This document shows positions 44,583-52,075 of a stretch of DNA of 52,508 nucleotides, one piece after another. Within the stretch, counting starts at the first letter, position 1, and every line of letters begins with the position of its first letter. The position numbers and the translations under genes are program-made. Below the pieces are notes generated by a model. It saw only the letters and a list, made by a program, of their open reading frames with translations, had not been told where the DNA came from and made no database searches. Source of the stretch: an uncultured Amphritea sp. (GTDB taxonomy: Bacteria > Pseudomonadota > Gammaproteobacteria > Pseudomonadales > Balneatricaceae); contig NZ_CAKZLP010000022.1 in NCBI RefSeq assembly GCF_937127095.1, positions 1 through 52,508 on the forward strand. The letters are read 5' to 3'.

Positions 44583-44718
44583 GAAGAGCAAAAGCCTGCG
44601 GGGTTGAATCGGACTGGTTTGGTTTTGTGGGAGGCACGCCCCGTGCCGATGGTAGAGCAGCCGAAGGCCGAGCGTCGCTGCGTGACTTGCTTGTGGCTCG
44701 GAAAAGAAACACGAGCGA

Positions 44719-45363
44719 CTATATTACTTTTTGGATGAAGTCTGTAATCAGCGGGTACATGTTCTGGGTGATGGTGTGTGGGGTGTTTGGTAGCAGGTGC
44801 AGTTCGCTGTTGATGCCAAGTTCGGATAAGTGCTGCTGGCTCTGTTGCGACTGGGTCACGCTGATCACCTGATCTGCTTCACCATGAATAAGACAGACCG
44901 GCAGAGGGTTGTCAGGGGCAGAGCAGGCCGGTGTTTGTTGTGGTAACCCGGCAAAACGTCCGGCGATGCCAATAATACCGGCAACTGCATCATTACTCTG
45001 TTTCAGCCATTCCAGCGACATAATCGTGCCCTGCGAAAAGCCCAGTAACACGACCTTATCGAGTGGTACGCCAGCCGATGTTGCCTCATCGCGAATCAGC
45101 TGAGCAAATGCAGGCATTACCTGTTGAACTCTGGCAGGCCGGTTCTCTTCGGTCACGCCGATCAGATCAAACCACTGAAAACCCGCAGGGGAGATTGTCG
45201 AAGGGGAGAACCCGGCCGGAATCCGGATCTCCAGACCCGGATGGTACTGGTGCAGATACTCACCCAGCGGCTGCAGTGAATCCGGGCTGGCCCCGACACC
45301 ATGAAACATCAGTAGCAGGGCTGCAGGTGTGGCGGTTCGAGATTCAAAACGGATAGAAGGCAT
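44719..45363 (-). CDS. ypfH: YpfH-like carboxylesterase
   Basis: This 214-residue alpha/beta hydrolase matches the YpfH esterase: LLLMFHGVGASPDSLQPLGEYL, GFQWFDLIGVTEENRPARVQQVMP, the nucleophile in LLGFSQGTIMSLEWL (Ser about 106), the acid in IHGEADQVI and His in LLPNTPHTI. It is distantly related to the esterase at 24729. The natural substrate is unknown. It sits between repeat clusters D and E. Confidence 0.88.
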   Translation of the reverse strand: MPSIRFESRTATPAALLLMFHGVGASPDSLQPLGEYLHQYHPGLEIRIPAGFSPSTISPAGFQWFDLIGVTEENRPARVQQVMPAFAQLIRDEATSAGVPLDKVVLLGFSQGTIMSLEWLKQSNDAVAGIIGIAGRFAGLPQQTPACSAPDNPLPVCLIHGEADQVISVTQSQQSQQHLSELGINSELHLLPNTPHTITQNMYPLITDFIQKVI

Positions 45364-45430
45364 CGGATGGCACTTAAACGATTAAGGAACAGGGGGGTAT
45401 TCTGGCATTTGGGAAGAGAGGGAACAAGTT

Positions 45431-45545
45431 GCCAGAACGGAAACTTCGTTTCCTGCTAGTGGTTAGACGCGGCTGCGCCGCTTGCTAGCTAGTTGCTCGA
45501 ACGTCGCTGCGCGACTTGCTTGTTGTTAGTTGCTCGGAAGAGCAA
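45431..45545. repeat. CTAG hairpin repeats (cluster E)
   Basis: Three or four hairpins: GGAAAC-TTC-GTTTCC, GCGGC-TGC-GCCGC (45469-45481) and GTCGC-TGC-GCGAC (about 45502-45515). The CTAG or CTTG ends vary. It fills the gap between ypfH and the toxin gene. Confidence 0.75.
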
Positions 45546-45576
45546 AAGCGAAAAGAAATCTCAGTTAACGAGTGTA

Positions 45577-45885
45577 TTACCCTGTACTTGAGCCTTTGAT
45601 ATGAAGATTTGGGTCCATCGAGCAGTGGAGAATACGGATGATGATCAGATGAGCGTTACTTTGAGTGTAATAGATAACATGGCTTTCATAAGGAAAGCTT
45701 CGAACGCCAGTGATGAGTTCTGATCGATCAACACCCATCTCCGGGTTATTACTGAGATTGAGTGCTGTGGATTCAATGCCGTTGAGGTATTCGACGACTT
45801 TCCTCTTTCCCCAATGTCCTAAGGTAAAACTCAGAATTCCCTCCAGGTCTTTCTCAGCTTTATCCGTAAAGCTGTAGAGCATCAT
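45577..45885 (-). CDS. parE: ParE-family toxin
   Basis: This 102-residue RelE/ParE-fold toxin begins MMLYSFTDKAEKDLEGILSFTLGHWG, with KVVEYLNGIESTALNLSNNPEMGVDRSEL, the ParE core (family toxins act on gyrase). RSFPYESHVIYYTQSNAHLIIIRILHCSMDP is the usual C-terminal strand. It starts 7 bp after the antitoxin stop, with AGGAG overlapping that stop. Which target it has cannot be told from sequence. Confidence 0.88.
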   Translation of the reverse strand: MMLYSFTDKAEKDLEGILSFTLGHWGKRKVVEYLNGIESTALNLSNNPEMGVDRSELITGVRSFPYESHVIYYTQSNAHLIIIRILHCSMDPNLHIKGSSTG

Positions 45886-45891
45886 AGTCTC

Positions 45892-46146
45892 CTAGAATTT
45901 CTGCCTTAACCGGTTAATAACTTCAGATCCGGAGCTGACTTTACCCTGCTTAATATCTTCAAGGCCTGCCTCAATCTCAGCTTTCAGAGCCTGCTGTTGC
46001 AGGGTCTTTAGCTGTTCATACTCTCTGGCAGAGACAATCACGGCGACAGGTTTACCGTTTTTATTGATGCCAACAGGCGCATTTTGAGCTTTTAAAATCA
46101 GCTCGCCGAATTCCCGTTTGGCATCACTGGCGTTTAACACTTCCAT
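45892..46146 (-). CDS. Phd/YefM-family antitoxin
   Basis: This 84-residue protein begins MEVLNASDAKREFGELILKAQNAPVGINKNGKPVAVIVSAREYEQLKTLQQQ, the Phd/YefM fold. I chose ATG 46146; the upstream TTG at 46158 adds four residues. The C-terminus is unstructured and basic, as expected for a toxin-wrapping tail. It is paired with ParE rather than with Doc or YoeB, a mixed type that is common. The antitoxin likely represses the operon; its promoter must be in or near repeat cluster F. Confidence 0.88.
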   Translation of the reverse strand: MEVLNASDAKREFGELILKAQNAPVGINKNGKPVAVIVSAREYEQLKTLQQQALKAEIEAGLEDIKQGKVSSGSEVINRLRQKF

Positions 46147-46204
46147 AACCGCATCCAATAATTAAATTGATTATTTTAAACATTATAGGTCGACTCACGG
46201 ACAG

Positions 46205-46540
46205 TGACCAGAACGGAAACTTTGATGGAAAAAGCCGTGGCTCGAACGTCGCTTCGCGTGCTCGCATAAAGCGCGAGAGTGGCTAGACGTCACTGCGTGA
46301 CTTGCTAGTTGTTAGACGCGACTGCGTCGCTTGCTAGTGGTTAGACGCGACTGCGTCGCTTGCTAGTGGTTAGACGCGACTGCGTCGCTTGCTAGGGCTC
46401 GCAAAGAGCGCGAGAGTGGTTAGACGTCACTGCGTGACTTGCTAGGGGTTAGACGCGACTGCGTCGCTTGCTAGGGAAGAGCCGTCGCTCGAACGTCGCT
46501 TCGCGACTTGCTCGTTGTTCGTTGCTCGAAAAGCAAAAGC
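46205..46540. repeat. CTAG hairpin repeats (cluster F, largest)
   Basis: A dense run of hairpins on one strand, with GTCAC-TGC-GTGAC (46289-46301) and GCGAC-TGC-GTCGC repeated in a 29-bp tandem unit (CTAGTGGTTAGACGCG...) from about 46305 to 46395, then more of both types and a GTCGC-TTC-GCGAC at 46495-46507. An isolated copy of the CTCGTAGAGAGCGCAAGAG type lies at about 46586-46612. The 510-bp gap from antitoxin to membrane protein holds nothing else. Confidence 0.8.
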
Positions 46541-46667
46541 CTGCGAGGCTTGGCCTCTATATGCAGTTTGTGTGGGAGTTACATGCTCGTAGAGAGCGCA
46601 AGAGTGGCTAGATGTGTAAAGCCAATAGGTTGTTCTCAGAAACAAGCTGACTGATTGACAGCCTTTA

Positions 46668-47498
46668 CTAGGGCGAAGTTAGCTTGGTATCTAAGAAATG
46701 CTGTTTATCAAAATGCTTTACGATTTTAGCTCCATCAGGTAGCTCAGAAATGACAGGACCATCCTCTGTAAATACCGCATACCTTTTATCATTAAGGGCT
46801 ATCAGTAGTCCTTCGACGACAGTTTGCTCGGATTTATCAAAGATGATTATGCACTTAGATGTTTGAGAGTGTTCATCAAGAATGCACCCACTTTTTACAA
46901 AACTCTCTTTAGAATCAGTAGCATGTTGTATACCTTTTTCATGGCTTAGGAGGGTAATCATCATCCAAATGAGCATGAATAAAATCATCAGATAAACAAC
47001 TGTGCTGACTACGCTGAGCATTTTGAAGAAAAGCAGAGCAGTAGCTGTCAGGTCGTTTTGCGAGGGATGAAAATAGTGGAGAAAATTTTGTATTTTCTCT
47101 GGAAGCGGGATGTGCTTCTCTGATTCTGGATGACCATATCTCACTGCTTTAACGAAAACATAGAAAATAAAAAATAAGATTAGTAGTGTACATAGAACGC
47201 TCCACCAAAAAGAGCTGTCAGCTATATAGACAAATAGATCTATGGCATAGAAAAGGATTACATAGTAGCCGTTTATATAACCGTCGGTGATAGATAGTGG
47301 GAATGCAGAAGTAGGAACACCAAAAGCACCTAGATAACCTGCCTGGTATCCAAGTCCAATGAGGTATCCTATCGGGGCTAATAAGGCCAAGAGCCCAGCC
47401 GAGATGGGTAAAATATAAGAATTATTTTTGATTACTTCTGAAAGCTTTCTTGGTTCCTTAGCTACTTCTTTCATACGATTCCTTGTATTGATATCCAT
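46668..47498 (-). CDS. AT-rich membrane protein of unknown function
   Basis: This 276-residue protein has four membrane segments at about residues 28-60, 72-92, 95-120 and 150-185, and a soluble C-terminal domain of about 85 residues (SFVKSGCILDEHSQTSKCIIIFDKSEQTVVEGLLIALNDKRYAVF). The last part is beta-rich. I recognise no family. DNA is AT-rich relative to the core, so it is likely acquired cargo. Confidence 0.65.
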   Translation of the reverse strand: MDINTRNRMKEVAKEPRKLSEVIKNNSYILPISAGLLALLAPIGYLIGLGYQAGYLGAFGVPTSAFPLSITDGYINGYYVILFYAIDLFVYIADSSFWWSVLCTLLILFFIFYVFVKAVRYGHPESEKHIPLPEKIQNFLHYFHPSQNDLTATALLFFKMLSVVSTVVYLMILFMLIWMMITLLSHEKGIQHATDSKESFVKSGCILDEHSQTSKCIIIFDKSEQTVVEGLLIALNDKRYAVFTEDGPVISELPDGAKIVKHFDKQHFLDTKLTSP

Positions 47499-47713
47499 CT
47501 ATGGCGCTTATCATAGCTTAGCTTCAAACCTGATTCGAAGCTTGTTTTCGGAAAAGCGAAAAGCCATGCCCGTTTTGGGGATAAGTGATCGTTTTTATTT
47601 TGGCTTAGGCTTGAGCGGAGTGCTGTCTGGGAGTACATTCGGGTAATAACTTTTAGTTCGTTACCAGATTGCGACAGCAATCAGTAGTTGGTCATGAAGA
47701 CCCGAGGATCGAA

Positions 47714-47731
47714 GACGCACAGCGTCTTGTT
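47714..47731. other. Hairpin upstream of the DUF2726 gene
   Basis: AAGACGC-ACA-GCGTCTT forms a 7-bp stem with a 3-base loop, 14 to 16 bases upstream of the start codon. It could be a leader structure or a degenerate member of the hairpin repeat family. Confidence 0.4.
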
Positions 47732-47745
47732 GAAATGGATGTAAT

Positions 47746-48318
47746 ATGGATGCGCTGCTCTTCCCGCTACTGCTGTTAATCGCGGTGGTTATTCTTGCGG
47801 GTTTTGTTAAAAACCTAAAAGGCACCGGCTCATCCGCTAAAGATGACAGCTCAGCATTAGGCTATCGAAAAAAAGGCCCGCTATTCACCCCTGCGGAACG
47901 CTCCTTCTACGGCGTACTGCTGCAAGCCATAGACAGTGACAAATATTGCTTGTTCGGCAAAGTCCGCGTTGCCGACCTGCTGGAACCCCAACCCAGCCGC
48001 AACCGCAGCCAGTGGCAGAAAGCCTTCAACGGCATCAGCGCCAAACACTTCGACTTCGTCATCTGCAAAACCGACGACCTGACCCCCGTCGCCGCCATCG
48101 AACTCGACGATAAAACCCACAACCAGAAACACCGCCAAAAACGCGACGAACTCCTGAAAAACATCTGCAAACAATCAGACTTCCCACTCCTGCGAGTCCC
48201 CGCACAATACGCCTATAAAACGGAAGTGCTGAAGATGATGTTGGCAAAAGAACTGGGCGGCGGTGTAGAGACGAAAAAAGATGATGCCGGACTAAAAGCA
48301 GAAGGAGAGTTGGCGTGA
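47746..48318 (+). CDS. DUF2726-domain protein with membrane anchor
   Basis: This 190-residue protein has an N-terminal helix (residues about 3-22) and a DUF2726 domain (FTPAERSFYGVLLQAI to PLLRVPAQYAY). DFVICKTDDLTPVAAIELDDKTH resembles the D...E-x-D pattern of PD-(D/E)xK-type nuclease folds, which DUF2726 is thought to share, but catalysis has not been shown. GC content is higher than in the following operon, so it is probably a separate acquisition. Confidence 0.78.
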   Translation: MDALLFPLLLLIAVVILAGFVKNLKGTGSSAKDDSSALGYRKKGPLFTPAERSFYGVLLQAIDSDKYCLFGKVRVADLLEPQPSRNRSQWQKAFNGISAKHFDFVICKTDDLTPVAAIELDDKTHNQKHRQKRDELLKNICKQSDFPLLRVPAQYAYKTEVLKMMLAKELGGGVETKKDDAGLKAEGELA

Positions 48319-48329
48319 CTAGTTTTACA

Positions 48330-48361
48330 CTGACCCCATTTATCGCTGACCCCATTTATCG
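48330..48361. repeat. 16-bp direct repeat, two copies
   Basis: CTGACCCCATTTATCG at 48330-48345 is repeated at 48346-48361. It lies exactly between the GC-rich DUF2726 gene and the AT-rich operon that starts at 48420, so it may mark an old junction. Confidence 0.6.
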
Positions 48362-48419
48362 AGAGGGACTGCTGTGATTAATTATTCAATAAATTTATCT
48401 TATATAACTAGGGACTGAT

Positions 48420-48776
48420 ATGGAACAGCTTTTTAAAATAGCAGTAAAGTCATCTCCAATAGCAACTATTGCTACGGGATTGATGTATTTCCTGTTTTTA
48501 GAAATTTTAGGAAAAGAGATTGGCGATAATACGTTGATTGTATTAGCGGTTCTTACTTTTTTGTTTTCGATAGCGTTGTTGGTTTTTATAGGGAATAAAA
48601 GAAAAAGCTATATGCCTAAAGTACAAGGAGGAATAAGTAAAGTTGTGGTAGGTGATGGTGATGTTTTTGTCGGAAGTAAGGGTGGGAGTGTTTCTGAAGT
48701 TAAAGGGAAAATTAATGACGTTAAAGTTAATAGCGGTGATGTGTTTGTTGGAAATAAGGAGTCGCATCTAAAATGA
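48420..48776 (+). CDS. Putative membrane effector/partner of an ABC-3C system
   Basis: This 118-residue protein has two membrane helices (about residues 14-32 and 38-60), then a short basic stretch, then a C-terminal tail of about 45 residues with two copies of a G-D-G/S-DVFVG-S/N-K motif (GDGDVFVGSKGG and NSGDVFVGNKES). AGGGA precedes the ATG. Its stop overlaps the start of the next gene by 4 bp. Position, coupling and the motif, which also occurs in the next protein, suggest that it works with the ABC-3C complex. A membrane-acting effector is inferred, not shown. Confidence 0.6.
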   Translation: MEQLFKIAVKSSPIATIATGLMYFLFLEILGKEIGDNTLIVLAVLTFLFSIALLVFIGNKRKSYMPKVQGGISKVVVGDGDVFVGSKGGSVSEVKGKINDVKVNSGDVFVGNKESHLK

Positions 48777-49354
48777 AAGGAGAGTCTGATAATAGTATAT
48801 CAAATGTTAATATAGATAACGGTGATGTTTTTATAGGGAGTAAATATCAGTATACTCTTAACTTTGATCCGCCAAAAGTTGATAGTGATGCACTTATTAG
48901 CCTAATCGAAAGATATCGTGACTTAGATGAAAGTGATGTCAATTTTCTTAATGTTAAAGAAGAACTTGAATATTACCAAGAGCCTTTAGACTCAAGAAAA
49001 GTCTTTGGATTAGAAAATAAGCTTAGTAAGGCAGGTAGAAAAGACTTAATTTCTATCGCAAGGAATGAAAAGCATAAGTTTGCTACTAGATTATTAAAGT
49101 TTCAGCTTGCAAGTCAAGAAAGCGCACTGCATTTGAATTTACTATCTAAGATAGAAGAACGGTTTAATGCCCAAATATTTCCTATGATAAAAAATAACGA
49201 GCCCTTTGAAATTATTGATTTAGCTATATCAAAATTGATTATAGATCCAATTGCAAACGAAGTCGCTCCTGCTGATGCAACTCTGACAGCTAAACAAATA
49301 AGAGGGATGATGTATCTTTTAACCGGTAATTGTTATCTGAGGTGGTTTGAATGA
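48773..49354 (+). CDS. ABC-3C C-terminal-domain component
   Basis: This 193-residue protein starts with a short region carrying NVNIDNGDVFIGSKYQYTLNF, the same motif as the preceding gene. The rest is helical (LISLIERYRDLDESDVNF, GRKDLISIARNEKHKFATRLLKFQLASQES, EIIDLAISKLIIDPIANEV) and ends in QIRGMMYLLTGNCYLRWFE. The last segment and the KFQL...SAL part fit the C-terminal (CTD) component of ABC-three-component systems as I remember it. In most such systems this domain is fused to an effector; here only about 40 residues precede it. Starts and stops overlap by 4 bp on both sides. Confidence 0.7.
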   Translation: MKGESDNSISNVNIDNGDVFIGSKYQYTLNFDPPKVDSDALISLIERYRDLDESDVNFLNVKEELEYYQEPLDSRKVFGLENKLSKAGRKDLISIARNEKHKFATRLLKFQLASQESALHLNLLSKIEERFNAQIFPMIKNNEPFEIIDLAISKLIIDPIANEVAPADATLTAKQIRGMMYLLTGNCYLRWFE

Positions 49355-49857
49355 TTCATATGTTTCATCCTGCAAAGGATATTAATCATATAATATATAG
49401 AGTTTTGCTTGTGATGTACTCCTCAGCTCAACCCATGGAATTGGAGCGGTTAAAAGTTGTTTGTTTTTATTTTGTTTTTCCTCAATATATGAAAAAAATA
49501 AAGCCGTGGCCGAATGATATTAAAAAGTATAAAAAGACGGTGGGTAAAGTGAAGGAAAGCTTTGAGCATGTTGGTAATTTGAAAAAATTATTTTTTGATG
49601 TTTCTAAGTCTTTTGATGTTGCAATCTCTTTACTTGTATCAAAGGGTATTATTGATCGAGATGCTTTTCTTGAAGGTGATGTCTTTGTTTATTTTAATAA
49701 AGTTCCTGCTGTCATAATGGAAGTAATATACGCTGATGAAAACATTAAGAATGAAGTTTTTGAGGTTTTGGTAAATGGGCTTGCAGTAACTCCATTTGAT
49801 GGGATTAATGGATTAAAGGCAAGGTCTGGCTTAGTGGAATATAAATATGACCAATAG
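49351..49857 (+). CDS. ABC-3C middle component
   Basis: This 168-residue protein begins with a helical, winged-helix-like region (MIHMFHPAKDINHIIYRVLLVMYSSAQPMELERLKVVCFYFVFPQYMKKIKPWPND), followed by VGNLKKLFFDVSKSFDVAISLLVSKGII. The YFVFPQYMKKIKP segment and its place between the CTD gene and the ATPase gene fit the middle component of ABC-3C systems. These are thought to link the ATPase to the effector. It overlaps the previous gene by 4 bp and the ATPase gene by 11 bp. Confidence 0.7.
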   Translation: MIHMFHPAKDINHIIYRVLLVMYSSAQPMELERLKVVCFYFVFPQYMKKIKPWPNDIKKYKKTVGKVKESFEHVGNLKKLFFDVSKSFDVAISLLVSKGIIDRDAFLEGDVFVYFNKVPAVIMEVIYADENIKNEVFEVLVNGLAVTPFDGINGLKARSGLVEYKYDQ

Positions 49858-51745
49858 TACAAAGTTGATTGTTCGTAGAATGATCGTAAAGTGTGGTGGC
49901 AAGAGTGTTTATGATCAAGTTTTTCATTCTGGTCTAAATGTTATACGTGGTCATAATGGAACTGGAAAATCAACGATAATGGAGTTGATGTCCTATGGGC
50001 TCGGTGGAGATGTTAAAAAGAATAATTGGAAGGAAGAAGCTCTAAAGTGTACAGAAGTAATTTTGTCGGTGAATTTGACTGGTAGGGAGTATGTTTTAAA
50101 GAGACAGATTGAAGGAGAGGGTAGCAGGCCTCCAATAAGTATACATGAAGGTGATTATGAATCATCTATAGGTTTTGATGCTCAGTGGGAAGTCTATAAG
50201 AATTCAAAAAGTGATATTAGAAAAAGCTATTCTATGCAAATTTTTAGTTTGTTAGGTTTGCAGCAGCACAATACTGCGGATGCAGAGTCTCTGACCATGC
50301 ATCAATTTCTAAGAATTATATATGTTGATCAAGATACTCCTGCTTCAAAGATATTTCGAACAGAGCCTTTTACATATGATAAAGAAACTATGCGTATGGC
50401 AATAGGGGAGTACTCTTTTGGGTTTGATGACTTAGAATCTCATGCGATGAGACAAAAGCTTTACGAGCTAGGAAAAATCTTTGATAAGGCTGAATCTGAG
50501 CTTAAAACAATATATGGCGTGCTGGGTAAAGTCGGAACAAGATTTAGTACCAAAGAAGTTGAGTCTGAAATTAAAACTCTAATTTTTGAACTTTACAAGA
50601 ATATAGATTCTGCTAGTCCTGATGAAAAACTTTTAAAGTCTACAGATTTAATAAAATCTAAGGTTTCTGATGTTTTGAATGAAATTGGAACTAACTCTAA
50701 AGGCTTAGCGAAACTTGAGAGTGAATATGTTTCATTGGAATATGATATTGCAGAAAGTTTAGAGTTTTTGAAAAGTTTGGAGTTTAGGAGGTCTGCTCTT
50801 AATAAGGCTAATATAGTTAGTGGTGAAATTGATAAGGTGGATTTTATATTTTGTCCTAGTTGTTTCTCTGAAATTTTAGAAAGAGAGGGTAAAAATACTT
50901 GTTATCTATGCAAATGCTCTAATAGTAGAGGTGTTGGCGATTCCTATATGCAAGCATTAAATGTTATAGATTTTCAAATTAGTGAAACCGGAAAAGTATT
51001 AAAGGAGCAAAAAGAACGCAAGGTTGAATTGGTTTTTTCGATTTCTGAGTCTAAGCAGAAAGTTGAGATTCTAAGAAATGATTATAATAAATCATCACTT
51101 TTGACAAATGATTATCAAGAGAAAATAGCTCAGACTTCCGAAAGGAAAGGCTATATTGAAGCTCAGATTCAAGAGCTTAATGAGAAGCTTAAGCTAACTA
51201 AAGAAATTGATGGTAAGATAAAAGAAAAACAAAAGATTCAAGTGTTAATAAACAAAGTTGAAGAAGATTTATCAAAGCTTAATTTAAAGCGAGCGAATAG
51301 AATTTCAAAAGTTAAGAGTAAAATATCTGATAAGGTTGTCGATATTCTGAAAAAAGATGGAGGGGTTGAGAAAACATTTGATTCTGCAAAGCTGTTTGAT
51401 TTTGATTTTCCTTCAGATAGTTTTAGATTAGATGGGCGAGCAAATTTTTCTGCAAGCTCCAATGTGGTCTTAAAGAACGCTTTTCACTTAGCAGCTTTAT
51501 TGGTTGCTGTCGAAGATGAAGGTTTTAGGCTTCCCTGCTTTACCATGCTTGATAATATAGAAGATAAAGGTATGACACAGGAGCGAAGTCAGAATTTTCA
51601 ATTGATAGTTAAGAATTTGTGCTCAGATATAAAAACTGGCTATCAAGTTATCATGACTACATCAATGGTTGATCCAGAGCTAAATAATGACCAGTTTGGT
51701 GTAGGACCATATTACGATAAGGGAACACATACCTTAGATCTATGA
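49847..51745 (+). CDS. ABC-3C SMC-like ATPase with zinc-hook-like insert
   Basis: This 632-residue ATPase has Walker A GHNGTGKST at about residues 36-44 with STIMELMSYGLGGD after it. A long coiled coil follows, broken by a four-cysteine module (FCPSC, then CYLCKCSN, residues about 339-365), like the zinc ribbon of SMC/Rad50-type proteins. The Walker B-like part is PCFTMLDNIEDKGM: the usual acidic pair is LDNIED here, a pattern I associate with ABC-3C ATPases. The operon order (membrane protein, CTD, middle component, ATPase) and coupling support one system. It is AT-rich and probably horizontally acquired. Confidence 0.82.
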   Translation: MTNSTKLIVRRMIVKCGGKSVYDQVFHSGLNVIRGHNGTGKSTIMELMSYGLGGDVKKNNWKEEALKCTEVILSVNLTGREYVLKRQIEGEGSRPPISIHEGDYESSIGFDAQWEVYKNSKSDIRKSYSMQIFSLLGLQQHNTADAESLTMHQFLRIIYVDQDTPASKIFRTEPFTYDKETMRMAIGEYSFGFDDLESHAMRQKLYELGKIFDKAESELKTIYGVLGKVGTRFSTKEVESEIKTLIFELYKNIDSASPDEKLLKSTDLIKSKVSDVLNEIGTNSKGLAKLESEYVSLEYDIAESLEFLKSLEFRRSALNKANIVSGEIDKVDFIFCPSCFSEILEREGKNTCYLCKCSNSRGVGDSYMQALNVIDFQISETGKVLKEQKERKVELVFSISESKQKVEILRNDYNKSSLLTNDYQEKIAQTSERKGYIEAQIQELNEKLKLTKEIDGKIKEKQKIQVLINKVEEDLSKLNLKRANRISKVKSKISDKVVDILKKDGGVEKTFDSAKLFDFDFPSDSFRLDGRANFSASSNVVLKNAFHLAALLVAVEDEGFRLPCFTMLDNIEDKGMTQERSQNFQLIVKNLCSDIKTGYQVIMTTSMVDPELNNDQFGVGPYYDKGTHTLDL

Positions 51746-51783
51746 TTAAGTGCTAATAAATTCCAGAACACCTGCTGGGCTCT

Positions 51784-51830
51784 TTGTTTTTTCGAGCGAA
51801 GCACTACGAGCAAGTCCCGAAGCGACGTTC
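51784..51830. repeat. CTAG hairpin repeat relative (cluster G)
   Basis: A degenerate copy, GAGCAAGTCCCGAAGCGACG around a GAA loop, sits 40 bp downstream of the ATPase stop. Confidence 0.5.
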
Positions 51831-51923
51831 GAACAACGATTACTTCATTGCCGCGAGGTACCAAAAGGGCGTGCCAGCGCGCCTCCCACAATATTGTCAT
51901 CTATCGCAGTTACTTAAAACCAA

Positions 51924-51953
51924 AAAAAGCCCAGCATCACTGCCGGGCTTTTT
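51924..51953 (+). terminator. Rho-independent terminator after the ABC-3C operon
   Basis: AAAAAGCCC pairs with GGGCTTTTT around a loop with a further G-C pair; T-rich DNA (TTTGCTTTTT) follows. It can act on both strands. Confidence 0.8.
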
Positions 51954-51959
51954 GCTTTT

Positions 51960-51994
51960 TCTAGCTACTAGCAAGCGGCGAAGCCGCGTCTAGC
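51960..51994. repeat. CTAG hairpin repeat (cluster H)
   Basis: A complete element with stem GCGGC/GCCGC and loop GAA, ending in TCTAGC. The IS66-family end begins at the next base. Confidence 0.75.
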
Positions 51995-52075
51995 GTAAGC
52001 GGTCGATAAACCCCATCTAATAATATTCCACCTTACCCGCTAACCTGCACCCTCACAACAATAGAGGGCAATTCC

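Noticed and set aside
46205..46540. CRISPR-like array from regular repeats
   Set aside because: The repeats adjoin directly or with near-identical spacers, units are hairpins of varying length, and no cas genes are near. It is a tandem hairpin repeat.
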